64,000 bases of DNA, from NCBI RefSeq assembly GCF_004359985.1, contig NZ_SMRO01000002.1, forward strand, positions 1,936,536 to 2,000,535, written 5' to 3'. Under the pieces are notes generated by a model. That model was not told the origin of the DNA and did no database searches. It saw nothing but the letters and a program-made list of their open reading frames with translations. How positions within the stretch are numbered: position 1 is the stretch's first letter; every line of letters begins with the position of its first letter. This stretch comes from Paraburkholderia flava (GTDB lineage Bacteria; Pseudomonadota; Gammaproteobacteria; Burkholderiales; Burkholderiaceae). Positions 54,807 to 64,000 of this stretch are shown here, in pieces. The position numbers and the translations under genes are program-made.

Positions 54807-55108
54807 GCCGCATCCCCGGAAGGACGTCGCCGTGCACGCGCCTCGCGCTTCGCGAGCTTATCGCGTTCGTGCGCGAGCAACGCAGCCGCCGCGTCCGGCA
54901 GATCGACGCTCACCTTCACGCCCAACGATTCGAGCACGCGAAAGAGCTTGCCCCAGTGCACGCCTTCCGCACCGTTTTCGACCTTGCCGAGGAAGCTCTC
55001 GCTCACGCCGATACTGCCCGCCGCATCGTCCTGACGCAGGCGCTGCGCCTTGCGGGCCGCGCGAATCGCGATGCCGAGATCGCGTGGTGTTTCAATGTCC
55101 GTTTTCAT
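54803..55108 (-). CDS. hipB: HipB-type antitoxin, XRE-family repressor
   Basis: 101 residues from the ATG at 55108 (AAGGA 6 bases upstream); an upstream Met at 55123 is not needed. Helix-turn-helix at about 15-65 (LGIAIRAARKAQRLRQDDAAGSIGVSESFLGKVENG), then a Lys/Arg/Ala-rich C-terminal tail. HipB neutralises HipA and represses the operon by binding palindromes; four such sites are visible upstream, the first covering its own ribosome binding site. Overlaps hipA by 4 bases. Confidence 0.9.
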   Translation of the reverse strand: MKTDIETPRDLGIAIRAARKAQRLRQDDAAGSIGVSESFLGKVENGAEGVHWGKLFRVLESLGVKVSVDLPDAAAALLAHERDKLAKREARARRRPSGDAA

Positions 55109-55112
55109 CGTG

Positions 55113-55134
55113 AATCCTTGCATTTACACGGATT
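55113..55134. promoter_or_regulatory. hip operator O1 (AATCC-N12-GGATT)
   Basis: Palindromic arms AATCC (55113-55117) and GGATT (55130-55134) flank 12 bases. It overlaps the hipB ribosome binding site. Centre 55123.5. Confidence 0.7.
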
Positions 55135-55139
55135 TTTCT

Positions 55140-55145
55140 ATTTTA
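55140..55145 (-). promoter_or_regulatory. Candidate hipBA -10
   Basis: Minus-strand TAAAAT lies between O1 and O2, about 32 bp before the hipB ATG. No clear -35, but the place where it should be falls inside O2. Confidence 0.4.
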
Positions 55146-55162
55146 GCAGACCGAAAACCAAT

Positions 55163-55184
55163 AATCCGTACGATTGCACGGATT
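55163..55184. promoter_or_regulatory. hip operator O2 (AATCC-N12-GGATT)
   Basis: Arms AATCC (55163-55167) and GGATT (55180-55184), extended to ATAATCC and GGATTAT. Its 22 bp are almost identical to O3 in inverted orientation. Centre 55173.5, 50 bp from O1. Confidence 0.8.
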
Positions 55185-55212
55185 ATCGATCCAAGCCGTG
55201 TGCCTATAGAAA

Positions 55213-55234
55213 AATCCATGCAATCGTACGGATT
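55213..55234. promoter_or_regulatory. hip operator O3 (AATCC-N12-GGATT)
   Basis: Arms AATCC (55213-55217) and GGATT (55230-55234), extended to AAAATCC and GGATTTT. It matches the reverse complement of O2 at 21 of 22 positions. Centre 55223.5, 50 bp from O2. Confidence 0.8.
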
Positions 55235-55263
55235 TTCAATCAACAATAGGCCATATGATCCAT

Positions 55264-55285
55264 TATCCTTGCAATCACAAGGATA
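55264..55285. promoter_or_regulatory. hip operator O4 (TATCC-N12-GGATA)
   Basis: Arms TTATCCTTG (55263-55271) and CAAGGATAA (55278-55286), 9 bp perfect, with CAATCA between. TATCC/GGATA ends resemble E. coli HipB operators, which have a shorter N8 spacer. Centre 55274.5, 51 bp from O3. Confidence 0.75.
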
Positions 55286-55290
55286 AATTT

Positions 55291-55325
55291 AAAGAAAAAG
55301 GGCAACGAATCGCTTCGTTGCCCTT
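55291..55325 (-). terminator. clpB terminator
   Basis: AAGGGCAACGAA / TTCGTTGCCCTT is a 12-bp perfect stem with a 4-base loop; on the minus strand TTTCTTT follows. It lies between clpB and hip operator O4. Confidence 0.88.
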
Positions 55326-55362
55326 CCAGGTCATACCGGCGCCGCAGCGCCGCTCAATGCAC

Positions 55363-57960
<2,598 letters not shown>

Positions 57961-57988
57961 TAAGCAGCTCCGATTTCGAATATCACCA

Positions 57989-58016
57989 AAATGAGGTGTT
58001 TCGTGCGAGTTTCAAG
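57989..58016 (-). promoter_or_regulatory. Sigma-32 (heat-shock) promoter of clpB
   Basis: Minus-strand CTTGAA (58016-58011) and CCTCATTT (57996-57989) are 14 bp apart, close to the RpoH consensus CTTGAA-N13-17-CCCCATNT. Located 29 bp before the ATG. Confidence 0.75.
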
Positions 58017-58078
58017 CGCTTTTTCGAGTTTTCAGGCGAATTTTACGATGACACGCGGCAGCGGCGCCGCCGGCGTGC

Positions 58079-58558
58079 CTAGCCGCCGCTTTGCGCGGGC
58101 ACGATCTGAATGACCTGCCCGAGACCCAGCAATGCCGCGAGCGGCGACGCCGGCTGGGAGATTTCATCGATCGTATGACGGTCGAGTTCGGCCATAAACG
58201 CGTCGCGAGCGGCGCCGAACACGTGTCGCAATTGGCACTCCGCCTGGATCGCGCAGCTGCGGTGCGCGGCATCCTCGCTGGACAGGCAGCTGACCAGTCC
58301 AAAATCGTTCTCGGTCGCGCGCACCACCTGACCGACCGTCAACGCTCGCGAGCGTCCCGAGAGCCGCAGCCCGCCGTTGCGGCCGCGCACCGTGTCGACC
58401 CAACCGAGATCGCCGAGTCGCTGGACGATCTTCATCAGATGGTTGCGCGAAATGCCGTACGCGTCGGAGATGTCCTGGATCGTCGAGAGCCCTTCGCCGC
58501 AGACGGCGAGGTACAGCATCACGCGCAGCGAGTAGTCGGTATAGTCGGTTAGTCTCAT
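58079..58558 (-). CDS. nsrR: Rrf2-family iron-sulfur regulator, NsrR-like
   Basis: 159 residues from the ATG at 58558; the longer frame to 58657 would cover the operator. Winged helix at the start (MRLTDYTDYSLRVMLYLAV, ISDAYGISRNHLMKIVQRLGDLGWVDTVRGRNGGL) and three Cys in the second half, spaced C-x10-C-x5-C (CLSSEDAAHRSCAIQAEC), the ligand layout of Rrf2 cluster sensors. The divergent globin and the NsrR-like palindrome between them support nitric oxide sensing. An IscR-like role is less likely. RBS not obvious. Confidence 0.82.
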   Translation of the reverse strand: MRLTDYTDYSLRVMLYLAVCGEGLSTIQDISDAYGISRNHLMKIVQRLGDLGWVDTVRGRNGGLRLSGRSRALTVGQVVRATENDFGLVSCLSSEDAAHRSCAIQAECQLRHVFGAARDAFMAELDRHTIDEISQPASPLAALLGLGQVIQIVPAQSGG

Positions 58559-58648
58559 GGCGCTGTGGCTCGCGAAAAACAATCGGTGACGCGCGGTTGG
58601 TCTATGACCGCGACGCTGCAAGGGTTGCCGGTCCGTGGATTGGGTTCT

Positions 58649-58671
58649 AACATGCACGGCTTGAGCATGTT
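58649..58671. promoter_or_regulatory. NsrR-like 23-bp palindrome
   Basis: Arms AACATGC (58649-58655) and GCATGTT (58665-58671) with 9 bases between, total 23 bp. It matches the published E. coli NsrR consensus (two 11-bp halves with AAnATGCA) at 13 of 23 positions, including both outer arms. Confidence 0.7.
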
Positions 58672-58840
58672 TGACCGTTCAGCAGTCGGCAATTGTGGAG
58701 CACTTTAAGACACCCCGGTTTTGTCGCCGACCGGCATGCGAAAAGCTGGCCGGCGATGCGTACCGGATACGGGCTCACCTCGTGGCCTGCCCCAAACATC
58801 GCCCGCTTTAGTCATATCAAACGAACGTCGAGTCTTCCGA

Positions 58841-59371
58841 ATGAATTCGCCCGCCTCCCATCCCCGCCATGCCGAACCGACCGAGGCGAATATCCGCGAA
58901 CTGGTCTACGCGTTCTACGACCGCGTGCGCGCCGACGCGTTGCTCGGTCCGGTTTTCGAGCAGAAGCTCGGCGGGAAGTGGGACGAGCATCTGCCGAAGA
59001 TGTGCGCGTTCTGGTCCGGCATCGTGCTTGGCGCGAAGACGTATCGCGGCAATGTGCAGCAGGCGCACCAACCGTTGCCCGGCATCGAGCCGAAGCATTT
59101 CAGCCACTGGCTGTATCTGTTCCTCGATACCGTCGAGTCGCGCTACGAGCCTGCGGCAGCCGTGCGCTTCATGGAGCCCGCGCTGCGGATCGCGCAGAGC
59201 CTGCAATTGAGCCGCTTCGGATGGGACTACCAGGTGCCGGCCGAGCAGCAGGCGCTGCTCGATCGCGTTGCGCCGAAGCGCGGGCGGGAAAATGCACTGG
59301 ACGCCCGCGAGGCGAATCACAAACCCGGTGAGCCGTTTCCGGTGCCGATTATCGGTCGCTCGGGCGATTAG
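58841..59371 (+). CDS. Group III truncated hemoglobin
   Basis: 176 residues from the ATG at 58841, where the globin start MNSPASHPRHAEPTEANIRELVYAFYDRVRADALLGPVFEQKLGGKW begins. 2-on-2 globin; the proximal His is probably in KHFSHWLYLF at about 89 and a Trp (FSHW) is typical of group III. A C-terminal extension of about 30 residues (RGRENALDAREANHKPGEPF) is unusual. Divergent from the nsrR-like gene with an NsrR-like site between, so NO detoxification or sensing is likely. Confidence 0.85.
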   Translation: MNSPASHPRHAEPTEANIRELVYAFYDRVRADALLGPVFEQKLGGKWDEHLPKMCAFWSGIVLGAKTYRGNVQQAHQPLPGIEPKHFSHWLYLFLDTVESRYEPAAAVRFMEPALRIAQSLQLSRFGWDYQVPAEQQALLDRVAPKRGRENALDAREANHKPGEPFPVPIIGRSGD

Positions 59372-59410
59372 CCGGCAACGCTCGGGCGCGCAGCCCGGCG
59401 AACATCGCTG

Positions 59411-59887
59411 TCACTGCGAGTTCGTATCGTCTGGTTTGATACCCCAGCGCGCCAGTGCCGCATCGTCGGTCGTGCGGGCATCGACCCAGCGCTCGCCGTG
59501 TTCGGTCTTTTCCTTCTTCCAGAACGGCGCCTGGGTCTTCAGATAATCCATCACGAACTCGCACGACGCGAACGCGTCGCCGCGATGCGCAGACGTTGTC
59601 GCAACGAGCACGATCTGGTCGAGCGGATACAGCTTGCCGATGCGATGCACGATCAGCACGTCGATTCCCGGCCAGCGCTCGCGCGCCGCATCGACGATCT
59701 GCTCGAGCGACTTCTCGGTCATCCCCGGATAGTGCTCGAGCTCCATTGTCTCGACCGCGCTGCCGTCGTTCAGATCGCGCACCATTCCGACGAAGCACGC
59801 AACCGCGCCGACCTTCGGATCGCGCGCGCGCAACGCGGCGACTTCCGTGGTCAGGTCGAAATCTTCGGTCTGCACGCGTACGGTCAT
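59411..59887 (-). CDS. moaE: Molybdopterin synthase catalytic subunit MoaE
   Basis: 158 residues from the ATG at 59887; the longer upstream frame overlaps moaD and is rejected. MoaE with MoaD adds two sulfurs to precursor Z (cPMP) to make molybdopterin. Motifs: VGAVACFVGMVRDLNDG, LELEHYPGMTEK, VHRIGKLYPLDQIVLVATTSAHRGDAFASCEFVMDYLKTQAPFWKKE. Two conserved Lys in the last motif form the active site. 17 bases after moaD in the same operon. Confidence 0.94.
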   Translation of the reverse strand: MTVRVQTEDFDLTTEVAALRARDPKVGAVACFVGMVRDLNDGSAVETMELEHYPGMTEKSLEQIVDAARERWPGIDVLIVHRIGKLYPLDQIVLVATTSAHRGDAFASCEFVMDYLKTQAPFWKKEKTEHGERWVDARTTDDAALARWGIKPDDTNSQ

Positions 59888-59904
59888 TGCTCGTCCCCGG
59901 TCCC

Positions 59905-60162
59905 TCAGCCGCCCGTCACCGGCGGAAAGAACGCGACTTCGCAGCCGTCGGTGATGCGCGTGCCGGCGTCGGTCATCACGTGATTGCAGGCCATCCGTAG
60001 CGCACGGCCTTCGGTCAAGGTTTCGGCCCACACGCCGCCGCGTGCGCGCAGCCATCCGCGCACGTCGCCGACGGTCGCAATACCATCCGGCAGATCGACC
60101 GATTCGTCCGCGAGACCGAGCGCTTCGCGCACGCTCGCAAAATACTTCAACTGGATCTTCAT
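59905..60162 (-). CDS. moaD: Molybdopterin synthase sulfur carrier subunit MoaD
   Basis: 85 residues of the beta-grasp ThiS/MoaD fold (MKIQLKYFASVREALGLADESVDLPDG). It ends in PVTGG, whose terminal Gly-Gly carries the thiocarboxylate that donates sulfur to MoaE. 25 bases after moeA and 17 before moaE. Confidence 0.94.
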   Translation of the reverse strand: MKIQLKYFASVREALGLADESVDLPDGIATVGDVRGWLRARGGVWAETLTEGRALRMACNHVMTDAGTRITDGCEVAFFPPVTGG

Positions 60163-60187
60163 CTATACGTCCACCGGATCGTCCGGT

Positions 60188-61450
60188 TCAGTTCAGCAAT
60201 TCGGAAAACGGAATGAAGCGCACGGTCTCGCCGGCGCTGATCGCGTGATTCGGCGGATTGTCGATCAGCCCGTCGCCCCACACGGTCGATGTCAGCACGG
60301 CGGAACTCTGGTTCGGAAACAGATCGAGGCCGCCCGCCGGATTGACCCGTGCGCGCAGGAATTCGTTGCGCCGGTCGCCCTTCTGCTGCGAGAAATCGGC
60401 GCGCAGCGACAGCGCGTGCGGTGCGACGTGGCGCACACCCGCGAGCCGCAACACAAACGGCCGCACGAACAGCAGAAACGTGACGAAACTCGACACCGGG
60501 TTGCCCGGCAAGCCGATGAAAAACGTCTCGCTCGCCGCGTTAGCATCCGCATCTGCACCCCGGCGCACCGCGCCGAACGCGAGCGGCTTGCCCGGCTTCA
60601 TCGCGATCTGCCACATCGACAGCCGGCCTTCCGCTTCGACGGCCGGCTTCACATGATCTTCCTCGCCCACCGACACGCCGCCGCACGTCAGGATCAGATC
60701 GTGCGCGCGAGCCGCTTCGCTCAGCGTCGCGCGCGTCGCGTCGAGCTGGTCGGGCACGATGCCGTAATCGGTAACGTCGCAGCCGAGCTTTTCCAGCAAC
60801 CCGCAGAGTGTGAAGCGATTCGAGTTATAGATCGCGCCGGGTTTCAGCGGCTCGCCGGGCATCGTCAGTTCGTCGCCGGTGAAGAACACCGCGACCTTCA
60901 CGCGACGTACGACATCAAGCGTCGCGCAGCCGACCGATGCCGCGAGCCCAAGCGCCTGCGGCGTGAGCCGCGTACCTGCCGGCAGGATCACCGCATCGCG
61001 ATGAATATCCGCGCCCTGCATCGTGATCCACTCGCCGGCCTTCGGCGCGTGCAGGATCGTCACTTCGTCGCCGGCGGCCTCGGTCTGCTCCTGCATCACG
61101 ATCGCGTCGGCACCGGGCGGCACCGTCGCGCCGGTGAAAATGCGCGCGGCCGTGCCGGCTGCAAGCGGTTGCGGCGCATGGCCAGCAGGAATGCGCTGCG
61201 ACACCGGCAGACGACGATCGCCATGCGACAGGTCGGCGATACGGACCGCGTAGCCGTCCATCGCGCTCGTGTTCATCGGCGGCACGTCGAGCGGCGAAAC
61301 GACGTCGGCGGCCAGCACGCGGTTCAGCGCGTCGAGCGTGGGCAGCGATTCGGTACCCGCGACCGGTGCAGCCGCGCCAAGCAACGTGGCAAGGGCGTCG
61401 GCAGTCGAGAGCATCGGCGCACGAGGCGCGGAAGACAGAGGCGTGGACAT
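60188..61450 (-). CDS. moeA: Molybdopterin molybdenumtransferase MoeA
   Basis: 420 residues. Inserts molybdate into adenylylated molybdopterin to make molybdenum cofactor. MDGYAVR lies in domain I, the molybdate-binding stretch contains CGGVSVGEEDHVKP, and the C-terminal region has GLPGNPVSSFVTF. Length matches family. First gene of moeA-moaD-moaE; terminator-like hairpin of thrC ends 130 bases upstream. Confidence 0.95.
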   Translation of the reverse strand: MSTPLSSAPRAPMLSTADALATLLGAAAPVAGTESLPTLDALNRVLAADVVSPLDVPPMNTSAMDGYAVRIADLSHGDRRLPVSQRIPAGHAPQPLAAGTAARIFTGATVPPGADAIVMQEQTEAAGDEVTILHAPKAGEWITMQGADIHRDAVILPAGTRLTPQALGLAASVGCATLDVVRRVKVAVFFTGDELTMPGEPLKPGAIYNSNRFTLCGLLEKLGCDVTDYGIVPDQLDATRATLSEAARAHDLILTCGGVSVGEEDHVKPAVEAEGRLSMWQIAMKPGKPLAFGAVRRGADADANAASETFFIGLPGNPVSSFVTFLLFVRPFVLRLAGVRHVAPHALSLRADFSQQKGDRRNEFLRARVNPAGGLDLFPNQSSAVLTSTVWGDGLIDNPPNHAISAGETVRFIPFSELLN

Positions 61451-61580
61451 CGATCGGGGCGGCGTGTGGGGTCGAGAGAACTATTGTAGCGGCCGGACGC
61501 GAGCGACGGGCGCGCACCGCACTTATGGTCGTCTTAGGCGCTCTGGACAGCCTGCAGCCGCACGCGCAGACATCCCCATG

Positions 61581-61614
61581 AAAAACGGCCGTGACGCGCG
61601 CTGCGTCACGGCCG
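61581..61614 (-). terminator. thrC terminator
   Basis: CGGCCGTGACGC / GCGTCACGGCCG is a 12-bp perfect stem with a 5-base loop; TTTTT follows on the minus strand. It separates hom-thrC from moeA. Confidence 0.88.
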
Positions 61615-61636
61615 CGAACATGCCCCGGCGCCGGTG

Positions 61637-63103
61637 TCAGTCCGCCGAATGTGCGGCGACGAAGTCCTTCACGCGCTGCGCGTCGGCGGGCAGCACCTCG
61701 AAACGCTGCGGCAGCGCTTCGAGACCCGCGAACGCCGCAGGCCGCTCGGGTTCGCGATGTAGCGCTTCGCGGATCGTCTCGCCGAACTTGATCGGCTGCG
61801 CAGTCTCCAGCACGATCATCGGGACACCCGGCTGCAGATGTTCACGTGCGACCTTCAGACCATCGGCGGTATGCGTGTCGATCATCGTGTCGTAACGCTC
61901 GAACACATCGCGGATCGCATCGACGCGGTCAGCATGACTGCTGCGCCCCGACACGAAACCGAACGCCTGCACGCGCGCGAAATCGCCGCTCGCGGCGAGA
62001 TCGAAACCGCCCTTCTCCTCGACGTCGCGGAACAGCTGCAACACGCGCGCCGGATCGCGGCCCAGCAGATCGAACACGAAGCGCTCGAAGTTCGACGCCT
62101 TCGAGATGTCCATGCTAGGGCTGCTCGTGTGATATGTCTCGGCCGCCTTGCGCACGCGGTAGATACCGGTGCGGAAGAACTCGTCGAGTACGTCGTTCTC
62201 GTTGGTCGCGACGACGAGCTTTTCGATCGGCAAGCCCATCATCCGCGCGATGTGTCCCGCGCAGACATTGCCGAAGTTGCCCGACGGCACCGCGAACGAC
62301 ACGCGCTCATCGTTCGACTTCGTCGCAGCAAAATAGCCCTTGAAGTAGTAGACCACCTGCGCGACGACACGCGCCCAGTTGATCGAATTGACGGTGCCGA
62401 TGCGATGCTGCGCCTTGAACGCGTGATCGTTCGACACGGCCTTCACGATGTCCTGGCAGTCGTCGAACACGCCTTCGACCGCGACGTTGAAGATGTTCGG
62501 ATCCTGCAGGCTGTACATCTGCGCGGTCTGGAACGCACTCATCTTCTTGTGCGGCGACAGCATGAACACGCGCACGCCGTGCTTGCCGCGCATCGCGTAT
62601 TCGGCCGCGCTGCCGGTGTCGCCCGACGTCGCGCCGAGGATGTTCAGCGTTTCACCGTGCTTCTCGAGCGCGTACTCGAACAGGTTGCCGAGCAGTTGCA
62701 TCGCCATGTCCTTGAACGCGAGCGTCGGACCGTTCGACAGTTCGAGTAGCGACAGCGGCGCACCGTTCTCGACGCCGAGCGTCTTCAGCGGCGTGATCTG
62801 CGCGGCGAGCGGGGCCGCCGAGGCGTCGTCACCGCGTACGTTGCAGTACGTCTGCGCGGTGTACGTGCGGCGCGTCAGCGCGCGGAGGTCTTCAGCGGGA
62901 ATGTCGTCGCTGAATTTCGACAGGATCTCGAATGCGAGATCGGCGTACGGCAGCGTGCGCCAGCGCGCGAGTTCGTCCGCCGACACACGCGGATACTCGG
63001 CCGGCAGATACAGACCGCCGTCTTTCGCGAGACCGCCGAGCAGGATGTCCGAAAACGAATGGCGTTCGCTGATGCCAGCGCCGCGAGTGGAAATGTAGTT
63101 CAT
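61637..63103 (-). CDS. thrC: Threonine synthase
   Basis: 488 residues, the length of the proteobacterial (class II) form. PLP enzyme converting O-phospho-L-homoserine to L-threonine. N-terminal MNYISTRGAGISERHSFSDILLGGLAKDGGLYLP is diagnostic, and the Schiff-base Lys is in NGPTLAFKDMAMQ at about 135; SGDTGSAAEYAM binds the phosphate. Ends close to a strong terminator. Nine bases after the hom stop, so hom-thrC form an operon. Confidence 0.96.
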   Translation of the reverse strand: MNYISTRGAGISERHSFSDILLGGLAKDGGLYLPAEYPRVSADELARWRTLPYADLAFEILSKFSDDIPAEDLRALTRRTYTAQTYCNVRGDDASAAPLAAQITPLKTLGVENGAPLSLLELSNGPTLAFKDMAMQLLGNLFEYALEKHGETLNILGATSGDTGSAAEYAMRGKHGVRVFMLSPHKKMSAFQTAQMYSLQDPNIFNVAVEGVFDDCQDIVKAVSNDHAFKAQHRIGTVNSINWARVVAQVVYYFKGYFAATKSNDERVSFAVPSGNFGNVCAGHIARMMGLPIEKLVVATNENDVLDEFFRTGIYRVRKAAETYHTSSPSMDISKASNFERFVFDLLGRDPARVLQLFRDVEEKGGFDLAASGDFARVQAFGFVSGRSSHADRVDAIRDVFERYDTMIDTHTADGLKVAREHLQPGVPMIVLETAQPIKFGETIREALHREPERPAAFAGLEALPQRFEVLPADAQRVKDFVAAHSAD

Positions 63104-63112
63104 CAGTCTCGC

Positions 63113-64000
63113 CTAGTTCAGTGCTTCCATCCGGAGCTTCGTCACCTTCGACACCACGGTCTGCAGTGCCTCGATGCGCTCGATCGCCGCGTTCACGTGT
63201 TTCTCGACTGTCTCGTGCGTGATCAGGATGATGTCCGTCTCGCCCTTGCGCGACACGTCGACCTGCTCCGATTCCTTCTGCAGCAGCGCGTCGATCGAGA
63301 TACCGCCGTCGGCGAGAATGCGCGTGATGTCGGCCAGCACGCCGGTCACGTCGGCGACGCGCAGCCGCAGGTAGTAGCCGCTCGTCACTTCGTCGATCGG
63401 CAGGATCGGCGTGCTCGACAGGCTGTCCGGCTGGAACGCGAGATGCGGAACGCGATGTTCCGGATCGGCCGTATGCAGACGGGTCACGTCGACCAGATCG
63501 GCGACCACCGCCGATGCGGTCGGCTCCGCGCCCGCGCCCTTGCCGTAGTACAGCGTCGTGCCGACCGCGTCGCCGTGCACGACGACCGCGTTCATCGGCC
63601 CTTCCACGTTCGCGAGCAGCCGCTTGGCCGGAATCAGCGTCGGATGGACGCGCAGTTCGATGCCCTTGTCGGAGCGCCGCGTGATGCCGAGCAGCTTGAT
63701 CCGGTAGCCGAGTTCTTCCGCGTAGCGGATATCGATCGCGGCCAGCTTGCTGATCCCCTCGACGTACGCCTTATCGAACTGCACCGGCACGCCGAACGCG
63801 ATCGCGCTCATGATCGTCGCCTTGTGCGCGGCGTCGACGCCTTCGATGTCGAACGTCGGGTCCGCTTCCGCGTAACCGAGTTCCTGCGCGGCCTTCAACG
63901 CGGTCGCGAAGTCGAGACCGCGGTCGCGCATCTCCGACAGGATGTAGTTGGTCGTGCCGTTGATGATGCCGGCGATGTACTGGATGCGGTTCGCCGTCAG
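63113..64000 (-). CDS. hom: Homoserine dehydrogenase, 5' part outside window
   Basis: The frame is open from the window edge, and the visible 295 residues cover the C-terminal two-thirds of a protein of about 440. The first visible residues (LTANRIQYIAGIINGTTNYILSEM) hold the family motif GIINGTTNYIL. Lysine in FDKAYVEGISKL and the ACT regulatory domain (YLRLRVADVTGVLADITRILADGGISIDAL) follow. It makes homoserine from aspartate semialdehyde; the ACT domain suggests feedback by threonine. Operon with thrC. Confidence 0.94.
   Translation of the reverse strand: MTANRIQYIAGIINGTTNYILSEMRDRGLDFATALKAAQELGYAEADPTFDIEGVDAAHKATIMSAIAFGVPVQFDKAYVEGISKLAAIDIRYAEELGYRIKLLGITRRSDKGIELRVHPTLIPAKRLLANVEGPMNAVVVHGDAVGTTLYYGKGAGAEPTASAVVADLVDVTRLHTADPEHRVPHLAFQPDSLSSTPILPIDEVTSGYYLRLRVADVTGVLADITRILADGGISIDALLQKESEQVDVSRKGETDIILITHETVEKHVNAAIERIEALQTVVSKVTKLRMEALN

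Overview
The window looks like a chromosomal segment of a Burkholderiaceae bacterium, most likely Paraburkholderia, Caballeronia or Burkholderia. This rests on the high G+C coding bias, a class I phaC-phaA-phaB-phaR polyester cluster, a surE-pcm-nlpD-rpoS operon, the hom-thrC-moeA-moaD-moaE order and a three-domain LigD beside Ku. Almost all of it is densely packed housekeeping sequence. I saw no insertion sequence, prophage, CRISPR array, rRNA or tRNA gene. The only stable RNA recognised is the 4.5S signal recognition particle RNA upstream of dnaX.

Bases 1-13,900 hold accessory and repair genes: a truncated exported protein, a medium-chain reductase divergent from a LysR regulator, a Ku-LigD end-joining operon with a small charged protein behind it, an alpha/beta hydrolase, a second LysR regulator, a cytochrome P450, serB, metC and an exported protein. 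Bases 13,900-24,900 hold bktB, a PfkB sugar kinase, rimO, a HigBA-type toxin-antitoxin pair and the PHA genes (synthase, thiolase, reductase, repressor), followed by pgeF and rluD. Bases 26,300-33,400 hold bamD on the plus strand and, on the minus strand, surE-pcm-nlpD-rpoS running into an exonuclease-like gene and rlmD. Bases 33,500-42,700 hold a quinone oxidoreductase, an ABC importer linked to a class III CoA-transferase, and dnaX-ybaB-recR with ffs upstream. Bases 43,100-53,400 are on the plus strand: trxA, rho, a merR-MFS-peptidase cassette, rpmE2, a GT-C glycosyltransferase, a MATE exporter, a ComEA-like protein and a YidB-like protein. Bases 53,400-64,000 hold hipBA, clpB, an NsrR-like regulator divergent from a truncated globin, moaE/moaD/moeA, thrC and the 3' part of hom.

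The coding content is conventional, so the more interesting signals are regulatory. Upstream of hipBA are four copies of an AATCC-N12-GGATT-type palindrome with centres 50, 50 and 51 bp apart. The higBA-like pair has a near-consensus promoter that predicts an almost leaderless toxin mRNA and carries a 16-bp operator-like dyad. A 23-bp NsrR-like palindrome lies between the nsrR-like and globin genes. A heat-shock-type promoter precedes clpB, overlapping dyads precede the ComEA-like gene, and 11-bp-period repeats recur in three intergenic regions. All homology calls are from reading the translated sequence; no database search was possible.
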